Shown piece by piece: positions 1 to 9,000 of a stretch of DNA of 64,000 nt. The position numbers and the translations under genes were made by a program. Position 1 is the first letter of the stretch, and each line of letters starts with the position of its first letter. The DNA is from Ruminococcus sp. Marseille-P6503 (GTDB taxonomy: Bacteria > Bacillota > Clostridia > Oscillospirales > Ruminococcaceae): assembly GCF_900604945.1 (NCBI RefSeq), contig NZ_UWPB01000001.1, positions 930,001 to 994,000 on the forward strand. Direction: 5' to 3'. The notes under the pieces were generated by a model. That model worked only from the letters and a program-made list of their open reading frames with translations. It was not told the DNA's origin and did no database searches.

Positions 1-1
1 T

Positions 2-904
2 GATAATATCAGACTTATGCGCGCTCAGGATGGAGGTGTTAAAATTGTTTTACCTGAATTTCAAAAAGGAAATGAAGCAGAAACTCATGAGATATTTCAT
101 CCTGTAACCCGTGAAGCAAGAGAAAAGCTTGACATTGCATTGCTTACTGCTTATTCTAATGCTATTTCCAAAGGCGAAGTTGAGACAACACTTCCGGATA
201 ATAGTGGGGATTTTTCTGTAAGTTCCGTGAAAAGTGCTATCTATGAAAAAAATAATATTATCGGTCTTGCTACCATTTATTTTTCTGGTTCGTATGCTCT
301 TGAAGGTGTAAGAATATGCGAAGGGCAAAATGGTACATTTTTGAATATGCCTCAATTAAAGCATATCGTTAAAGAAAATGGACGTACAGTATACAATCTT
401 GATGGAACTGCAAAAACTACATACAGTGATATTTTTAAACCGATGTCATCTGACGCATACAATCATATTTATGGTGCCGTAATGCAAAGTTACAATCTGC
501 AGGTGATGATGTATGAAAATGCTGTAAATATTATGATTGAAGGCACAAACGAAACACGAAAGCTTCCAAATTTCCTTACATCTGATATTTCTACTGAAGA
601 CCTGATTGCAAGCAACATTGGCGATGGTGTTAATTTTAACACTGAAAAAGGAATGTTTTCAATGTCTGAGCAGCAATATAAAGCTATTCGCAATGTTATA
701 CTCACTGAAAACTATCATTTTGTTGCGCAGGAAAAGGCTAAAACCGCAAAATCCGTTGAAAATGCCGAAAAGAGTCAAAAATCTACGCGCAAATCCACTC
801 GCAAAGACATTGCGGATAAGAAAAAACAGGTAGAGCGTAATAAACAGCAGAATGCTGAAATTAACAAAACAAAAGAAAAAAATCAAAGTAAAGAAGCACG
901 ATAA
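2..904 (+). CDS. Tandem SpoVG-domain protein of the mobile element (5' end outside window)
   Basis: The frame is open to the left edge, and the codons before the first ATG (position 17) read DNIRL, which continues a SpoVG-type strand, so the true start lies outside the window. Two SpoVG-like units can be seen. The first is incomplete, with DNIRLMRAQDGG, then LPEF, then HPVTREAREKL. The second, about 70 to 165 residues after position 17, has GSYALEGVRICEGQNG, FLNMP and a DIFKPM..AYNHIYGAV helix. SpoVG is a small RNA/DNA-binding regulator; a duplicated version is typical of mobile-element proteins rather than of chromosomal spoVG. The last 60 residues are a Lys/Arg/Gln-rich tail, probably nucleic-acid binding. 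The next gene starts 14 bases downstream, so an operon is likely. The function in the element is unknown. Confidence 0.7.
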   Translation, partial: DNIRLMRAQDGGVKIVLPEFQKGNEAETHEIFHPVTREAREKLDIALLTAYSNAISKGEVETTLPDNSGDFSVSSVKSAIYEKNNIIGLATIYFSGSYALEGVRICEGQNGTFLNMPQLKHIVKENGRTVYNLDGTAKTTYSDIFKPMSSDAYNHIYGAVMQSYNLQVMMYENAVNIMIEGTNETRKLPNFLTSDISTEDLIASNIGDGVNFNTEKGMFSMSEQQYKAIRNVILTENYHFVAQEKAKTAKSVENAEKSQKSTRKSTRKDIADKKKQVERNKQQNAEINKTKEKNQSKEAR

Positions 905-918
905 GGGGGAACTGTTTT

Positions 919-2151
919 ATGCCTACGAATCAGGAAATAATAAATAGACTTAATGCTGATATTAAGAAAAGTCTTAATCAATCGCCGGAAGTAGTTGAGG
1001 AAAACGTTCCTCTCGTTGAGCAATCAGACGAGATTATTATGGAAACAGAAAAAGATCAAAAGATGCAACCTGATACTCGTCCAAGCTCAAACAAAGATCA
1101 GACACAGGAGGAAAAACTTCCTTACAGCAACGAACGAACTGAAAAGGTCGAAGTAATGCAGAATATGCTTCCTGGATTTAATGCATATGCAAATTATATT
1201 GAGGGTCAGATTGCAAAGCAGCAGGATAAGCTTAATACCATCAACGTTAAAATCGGACGTGCTCAGGATAAACTTGAAAAATTACAGAACAAGCTTGACA
1301 GTAGCCGCTATAGATCAGAATTTTTCAAGTATATTAGAAATGCAAATACTTTACCGGCAGTAAACGGCATACTCAATGCTCTTATCAAAAACGAAGAAAG
1401 AAAAATTTCACCTCTCTCAGAAAAAATAGCTGCCAAAAAGGCACAAATAACTGATCTTCAAAAAAAAGCTGATAATCGTCAGAAAAAAATAGATAAGAAA
1501 ATTTTTAAGCTTAATTCAGTTAAAGCTATATCTGATTTTATAAAAAATTTCGCTAACAGAAATACAGAAGAAAGGCGAGCTGCGTATATGGAGTGCCTCA
1601 AGGCTCTTAACAAAGCAAGTCTTGATAAAAATCAGAGTAAACTTAGTAGTTTGAATAACAAAATAGCAACATACAACAAACAGCTTAGTGATGATACCCT
1701 TACTAATGTTGAAAAGCTTAAAATAAAGAGAAAGCTTGATAAATGTACCGTAAAGGCGCAGACTATCAGTTTTCGTATTGAAAATTTTGCTGATGAAAAA
1801 TTAGATAAAGCAATAAAAAATACAATACGTTCTGCTGAGTTCACAGATAAAGCTATCGACGAGGCTATTGATAAAACATTTGAAACGGTTGCCGACATTG
1901 AGGCAGATAAGGTCGATTCAATAGCTGACACTTTAAATGAACTTAATATTGAAAACCTTCAAAAATATGCCGATGAATCGATAGAAAAGCTCAACAGTAT
2001 TTCTGTATCACATGATAATGAAAAAGCAGTGAAATCTGCCAAGAAAGATTCTGTTCATGAAAAAATACAGAAACTGCAGCAGCAAATTAAACAAGCTGAA
2101 AAGTCTGTTGACAAAGATTTAAACAAAATTATCAGCGATAAGTCATTGTAG
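919..2151 (+). CDS. Coiled-coil protein of unknown function (mobile element)
   Basis: A 410-residue, highly charged protein with no family that I recognise. AAGGGGGA lies 8 to 14 bases before the ATG. The first 80 residues are acidic and polar, probably disordered. From about residue 85 to the end it is nearly continuous heptad-like helix rich in Lys, Gln, Asn, Leu and Ile, consistent with a long coiled coil. There is no signal peptide and no membrane segment. It sits between the SpoVG-like gene and the CHC2 zinc-finger gene on the same strand and is probably cotranscribed with them. A structural or scaffold role in element processing is possible, but nothing in the sequence shows it. Confidence 0.6.
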   Translation: MPTNQEIINRLNADIKKSLNQSPEVVEENVPLVEQSDEIIMETEKDQKMQPDTRPSSNKDQTQEEKLPYSNERTEKVEVMQNMLPGFNAYANYIEGQIAKQQDKLNTINVKIGRAQDKLEKLQNKLDSSRYRSEFFKYIRNANTLPAVNGILNALIKNEERKISPLSEKIAAKKAQITDLQKKADNRQKKIDKKIFKLNSVKAISDFIKNFANRNTEERRAAYMECLKALNKASLDKNQSKLSSLNNKIATYNKQLSDDTLTNVEKLKIKRKLDKCTVKAQTISFRIENFADEKLDKAIKNTIRSAEFTDKAIDEAIDKTFETVADIEADKVDSIADTLNELNIENLQKYADESIEKLNSISVSHDNEKAVKSAKKDSVHEKIQKLQQQIKQAEKSVDKDLNKIISDKSL

Positions 2152-2163
2152 ATTTTTATACTT

Positions 2164-2187
2164 TAAGCGGCTGAAACCAGCCGCTTA
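2164..2187 (+). other. Intercistronic hairpin next to a ribosome binding site
   Basis: A perfect 10-bp stem (TAAGCGGCTG / CAGCCGCTTA) with a 4-base loop AAAC. Its last base is the first base of the AGGAGG ribosome binding site for the CHC2 gene at 2201. There is no T-run, so it is not an obvious terminator. It could protect a processed mRNA end or modulate translation of the downstream gene. Confidence 0.5.
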
Positions 2188-2200
2188 GGAGGTTTTACAA

Positions 2201-2944
2201 ATGGGAGAATTTATTGATTTTGACGATGTAAAAAGAAGTATTACTTTAAAGGATTTGATTAAAGGCTATGGTTTTGAAGTCAAAAGGAATAATGAACTAT
2301 GCTGTCCTTTTCATAATGAGAAAACTCCAAGCTTTCATATTTATGAGGATCATTATCACTGCTTTGGCTGCGGCGAACATGGAGACGCTATTACATTTGT
2401 TCAAAAGTTATTTAATTTGGAAAGAAAAGACGCAGCAATAAAAATCAACAGTGATTTTGGATTGGGTCTTTCTACGACGGTCAACAGGTCGCCCCAGGAA
2501 ATAAAACAGATAAAATCTGAAATTCTTGAAAAACAACAGCAGTTATCTTTTCAAGAAAAAATAGTTCATAATGTCGAGGTTAATATTTCAAAATATATTC
2601 GTGCTTTGAATCAATTTAAGTTTGAATATGCTCCAAAAAATCCTTATGATACAGTTGATTTGCGATTTGTAGAAGCTTTACAGAAACTAGATGAGATGAT
2701 GTACATATCAGAGAAATTTTCTGAATGCAGAACTATTAATGAAAAACTTGAATTTATGAATTCTGTATCCGAGTCTATTGCGTATGTCAATAAAAGAGTA
2801 TCACAGATCAGCAAGGCAGATACTAATAAAAGTTCCGTTCAAAAAAAAATTGACGCAAATATACGAAAGATAAAACAATCCGCAAAAATTGATCATTCCT
2901 TTGAAAAATCGGCAAAAATAAAGCCTGATAAAGAAATTGGATAA
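2201..2944 (+). CDS. CHC2 zinc-finger (DnaG primase N-terminal type) protein
   Basis: Residues about 5 to 90 carry the DnaG-type zinc-binding domain: CCPFHNEKTPSFHIY followed by YHCFGCGEHGDAITFV, that is Cys/His followed by Cys-x2-Cys with the GD(A/V)ITF signature. The usual primase catalytic (TOPRIM) domain is absent: the other 155 residues are helical, Lys-rich and unrelated. This short CHC2-only form is common in conjugative elements and plasmids, where it may help primer synthesis or DNA binding during replication of the transferred strand (inference). The start ATG follows AGGAGG with a 7-base spacer. It lies just upstream of the giant methylase/helicase gene. Confidence 0.8.
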   Translation: MGEFIDFDDVKRSITLKDLIKGYGFEVKRNNELCCPFHNEKTPSFHIYEDHYHCFGCGEHGDAITFVQKLFNLERKDAAIKINSDFGLGLSTTVNRSPQEIKQIKSEILEKQQQLSFQEKIVHNVEVNISKYIRALNQFKFEYAPKNPYDTVDLRFVEALQKLDEMMYISEKFSECRTINEKLEFMNSVSESIAYVNKRVSQISKADTNKSSVQKKIDANIRKIKQSAKIDHSFEKSAKIKPDKEIG

Positions 2945-3025
2945 CTACTATAAAAATAATTATTTACAAATAAGGCAAATATATCTTGACTTTTAAGGCG
3001 TTTTGTGTTACAATGGAGGTATAAG

Positions 3026-6000
3026 ATGAATAGCAAAAAAATAAATGAAATCAAGACTTCCCTTCCAATCCTGCAAAGTTATATTTTTTCTGATATAAAA
3101 ACATATAAGAAATTTTTAAGGCTTGCAGGATATACATACGAATATACCTTTGAAAATCAGCTCATGATCTTCAAGTATAATCCATATGCGAAGTCTTGTG
3201 CAACATTTGAACAATGGACGTCTGAGTTTGATAGACGGATCAACAGCAAATCGCAAGGAATTCCTGTGATTATTGATGGAAAACTGGAGTATTTGTTTGA
3301 CTCGTCTTCAACTTCTAAGAAGTATGATTATCAACCTGATGAGCCAGTTGTATGGCAGCTTGATGATAATAATACTGAAAAAGTAACTGCTGAACTTCAA
3401 TATGATTTTACAAACGCTAATCATATTGCAAATGCAATTAGGTTAGAAACGAATAAGCTTACATTTAAAAGCGAAGCTCAGAAGGAATTAATTTTAAATA
3501 GTGTGGCTTATGTGGTTTGTGAAAGATGCGGCGTTAACGGCGATGAGTTGATTGACGATGATATTGTTAGCATATTGAAATCAAGTCGTAGCAACACGGT
3601 CGATATAGGCAATTATGTCAATCGTCTAAGCAGAACTTTTCTACAGAAAATTGAGAATTGTCTGGACAATAATACGGAAAGGACGGATAATCATGAAAGA
3701 GAAAATCATCAACGGAATTCGTCACGTGCAGATACCCGGCACGGAGGAATGGTTGGCAGACACACTGTTCGAGGAGAACGGAACGTATATGCTGGACGAG
3801 AGAGAGGGTCGATTTCAGTATTATCCGATTTCAATGGAAAAGCTGACTCCAGAGGAGATAACTCCGGAAATGCGGATGGCTTTCATGGCAGAGCTAACGG
3901 AATCGGAAATGAACACCGAGAATCGTTACAGCCTGGGACGTCGCGAGAATTGGGAAATGGAGTTGATGCCTCGTTCTCTGAGAACGCTGTATTACAAAGA
4001 GGGCGATCATTGGATATTGGACAAAACGGCAGTTCCGTCAACGAAATACGCTCAGATCGCTCTGAAGCATATGAAGACTTCTCAAAAAGAGCTGTACAAG
4101 GATTTGAAAACGTCGAAGATGTTGGGATTGTATCTGGCGAAGCTAGACGATACTTGTCAACAGAAAATAGATCTTCTGACGGAGCAAATAATGAAAAGAG
4201 ACGAAGTGAACGCAGAACTTCAGAAGAAAGATTGGATGAAATACAGTCAGATGTTGAACATGAGCAAGCTGGAAGCGGAGGAAATAATCCTTCAGGAAAT
4301 GATCTACGATCAGTAAATTCAAATGCGGCAGGAACTACAATTCCTGCCGTTACTTTTTATAATAAGGATCAAAATATCATCGGCACTGTGAATGTTAGGT
4401 ATATAAAAGCAAAACGGTACAGAAAATTTGATACACCAACTGCAATCAGAATTGCTGAACAATTTGAAAAAAGCAATATATCATATTCGGGGAAAATTGA
4501 AGATAATTTTACAACGCTTACTTTTTCAAATGATGATATGTTACGCTGCAAAGCTATTATTTCACAAATTGAACGCAGCCTCCAGGAAAATGCCAAGGAA
4601 CTTAAGCACAGCGCAGCACGACTTAATCCTGTTACTGATCAATATAACAGTCTGCAAATTATAAAGGATGTTCAGAAGGCTTTAAAAGATCTATATAATG
4701 ACGACGCTCATGAAGGCGAGGTAAATGGCGGTTATGATTGGAAAAATTTCATAAGTAGCCTTGATGTTGTTTCAAAGCATAATCCCGGAGAAATAAGAAC
4801 ATTGATTAATGTTTCAGGTGCTGTTACTCTTTTACAACGAGCCTCAGAAATGAACAGTGGCACTTCAACTGAAAAAGAATACACATTTGCAAATGAGATT
4901 TTAGAGAAAATAATTAATGATTATCATTCAACGATAATTAATCCATCGGAGCATACTGATCAATTATCGGTGTTTGATAATTTTGTTCCTATTTCTGATA
5001 CCGAAAAAAAGCTTGCCGATAATGCAGAAGATAATATTTTGTTAGTAAATGATTTCAAAAAATTTGCAGTAGGTAGCTTGCAAGACAATTTGACTATACG
5101 TAATGCTCATCAAAATTCCGATAATGCAGAATTTCAATTAGAAGTACATAATGCAGTTAATGATTTGCTCACAGACCTTATTGCAGGCAATCAGCAGATT
5201 GAAGGATATGCTTTTAATGATATTTCTGTCTTTTACGACAAGTTTTTTGCTGATGAAACAATGCAAAAGGATATTTATAGATCTGTAATTGAAGATGTTG
5301 ACACATCGTTGCAGCAACTTGAAAAAGCACGAATTATTGCTAAAGAGCAAGGTATACCTTTTTCAGATAAATTTAGTAACGGGTTGGACGATGATGATCC
5401 CAATATCTATACATATGACGGAGGTATGTCTCCTGAAGACTTTTACAAGTGGCAGCTTTTAAATGAGCTGGCTGAAATAACAGGCGCAGAAGACGGTACG
5501 CCATATAAACTTATAGAAACATTTGAACAAAACCATGAAAATGCAGAAAATCTGATTTTTGAAATACTTAATGACAATGAATTGGCTCACAAAGTATTTA
5601 CTGTAATTTCCAACAGCAGATATATGAAAAATACTGCTTCTGATAGCGTCACAAAGTCAACTGAAGATAATTTGCCGACAATCACATGTGAGTGGAGCGA
5701 AAGCAATTATTTTGAGGATGGTAAAACGTACACAGTTTATGAGTTTGACAAACTTATGAAACAAGCTGATGATGAAATGGTTGCAGGAGCAAAAGCGGCA
5801 ATTGAAAAGTACGGTTCATCCGAGGCTTGGTATAGCTCTAATGATTATGATGAGTTTACACAGTTTAAGGGCTATAATAAAGTCAAATTCACTTTGAATA
5901 TGCCTAACGGAACGTCTTTTACCGAAAGGCAGGATGTAGGCGACGGTTACGGAGGGGTGATCGACTTTCTCCGTCAATATTCTAGCTACAAGAGTATCAT

Positions 6001-9000
6001 TCCTTTACTTGAATCTGTCAGAGATCTGCAAAAAGCAGAAGTAATTCTTGACAAAACAATATCAGAGAAAGCGCAGCTTGAAGTCTCTCAAACTACTATT
6101 GAAGCAGAAAAAAAATCTGAAGTTACAAATTATAAAGAAACGGATTTTACAGGAAACCAGTTATCTTTATTTGATAACTCAATTTCCTTTGAAGAATCAA
6201 AGAATGAACATCAGACAATAATTACTTCCGAAAATCAGATAGATTCCGAAGCTGCAGAGCCAAGAACAAATATTGAATCCTTGAAAAAACAGTTTGTAAA
6301 GTATTCAAGTGATAACACAATTTATGGTAAAAAAACATATGAACGGCTCAAAAATGCGCTTACTGAAAATAGTATTGACGTAAGAAGCCTTGAAAAAAAT
6401 GATTATCACATTTTTGAAACGGCTGAAAGATACGGTGCTAAGACTAATTTTCGCAACAATATAACGGCAATACGTCTGTTAAAACAAATTGAAAGCGAAA
6501 ATAGATTTGCAGACAGCAAAGAACAGCAGATTCTTGCAAAATATGTTGGATGGGGCGGTCTGCCTCAAGCTTTTTCACACGAAAATGAAAAATGGAAGAA
6601 AGAATATATTGAACTGAAGGATCTGTTGACAGAGAAAGAATACAGAGATGCAGCTACATCAACGCTTAGTTCTTTCTATACTGACTACAATATCATTAAT
6701 CAGATTTATGATTGTTTAATAAATATGGGCTTTGAATATGGCAGTATTCTTGAACCATCAGCCGGGATAGGAAATTTTATAGGCTCTATGCCTGTTGAAA
6801 TGTACAAACAATCGAAAATAACCGCCATTGAGCTGGACAGTATCGCAGCTCGTATAGCGAAATTGTTGTATCCATCTGCAAACGTTCAAATTAACGGATT
6901 TGAGAAAACTCAACTTGAAGATAATTCTTTTGATCTGGCAATAGGTAATGTCCCTTTTGGCGGATTTTCAGTTTTTGATCCCAAATATGACAGCCATAAA
7001 TTTATGCTGCACGACTATTTCTTTGCAAAGTCCATAGATAAAGTACGACCTGGAGGAATAGTTGCCTTTATCACATCTACGGGAACGATGGATAAGAAAA
7101 GTACAGACGTAAGAAAATATATAGATGAACGTGCTGAATTTATCGGTGCAGTAAGATTACCCGGTTCTGCATTTGCAACAACAGAAGCAAGCGCAGACAT
7201 TATATTTTTAAAGGTAAGAAAAAAGCCTGAATACACTAAATCTGAATGGATAGAAACAGATATAGCAGCTGACGGATTTACTATCAACAAATATTTTCTT
7301 TATCATCCTGAGATGGTTTTAGGAAAACGCGTTGCTGTAAATAAAATGTATGGACGTTCTGACAGTGCAATGTATGTGCCGTTCGATAATAACAATGATA
7401 TATCTGATTTACTGCATAAAGCATTACAGAATATCAAAACAGATTATAATGCGCAGCGTGTCTTTACTAAAGATAAAAATGAAAACGGACGTATCAAAGC
7501 ACCGGAACATCTGCAAGATACCAGGAATTACAGCTATATAATTTTTGATGATAAACTTGCTTTTTATAAAGACGGCTATATCGACTTTGTAAATGTAACT
7601 GAACGTGAAGAATCAAAGTATAGGCAGCTTATTGCCGTACGTGACAGCTTACGAAAACTTATTGCATTGCAGCTTAATGAAAGTACATCGGATGAACAGT
7701 TGAATGAGCAAAGAAACAATTTATCAGCTGAATATGATAAATTTGTAAAGAAATTTGGATATATAAATTCGCGCAACAACATTAATTTATTTAAAAATGA
7801 TAATTCCGCAATGCTTCTGACTTCCCTTGAGATTTTTAATGACAAGGGATTTGAGCGCAAAGCTGATATTTTCTTTAAAAGGACAATCAGCCCTCGTCAT
7901 GTTCCTGACAGGGCAGATTCTGCATATGAAGCATTAATTATATCTATGTCCGAAAAAGCAAGAGTGGACATTGACTATATTTCTGATCTGTGCGGAAAAT
8001 CATATCAGGAAGTAATTGACGAGCTCAGAAACGTTATATATCCAAACCCCGAAAAGTTTGACGGATATGGCAACGTTATATATGAATTGGCAGATGAATA
8101 TTTATCAGGTGATATACGTGAAAAGTTGTCAGCTGCCAAAAAAGCCGCTGAGAAGAACCCTTTATATGAAGCAAATATAAATGCTCTTAATGAGGCAATG
8201 CCACAACCATTAACGGCTGCGGAAATTGAAGTAAGGCTAGGAGCTACGTGGATCGATCATGAATACATAAGACAGTTTGTTTATGAGTTGCTGCAAACTC
8301 CGGTCAGCTTACAATATCTAGATACATTACCACCACGGTTGAATAATGATAGAATTGATATCGAATATTCAGAGTTCACTGCAAGATGGAATGTTTCCAA
8401 TTTCAAAAGAGATAATGATAATGTTCGCAGCAGTAATATTTATGGAACACAAAGAATAAGTGCATATGAAATAATTCAAAAAACACTTAATCTCCATGAT
8501 ATAAAGGTATATGATACCTATTACGATTCTGATGGTAAGCCTCAAAAAACGCTGAACAAATCAGCTACAATTGAGGCTCAGCAAAAGCAAACCTTGATTT
8601 GCCAGGAATTTAAAAATTGGATTTTTAGAGATTCGGAGCGCAGAAACAAACTGGTAGCAAAATATAACAGATTGTTTAATTCAATCAGACCGAGAACGTA
8701 TGACGGCTCCTTTTTGAAATTTGTCGGTATGAACCCTGAGATACAACTAAAAAAGCATCAGAAAGACGCTGTAGCTCATGGATTGTTTGGAGGCAATGAA
8801 TTATTAGCTCACGTCGTAGGCGCAGGAAAAACGTTTGAAATGGCTGCTATAGTCATGGAAGGCAAAAGATTAGGCTTACATAACAAAAGCCTTATAGTCG
8901 TTCCTAATCATATTACAGAACAGTTTGCTGATGAATTTATGAACCTTTATCCAGGTGCTAATTTGCTTGTTGCAAAGAAGACAGATTTTGCGAAGGAAAA

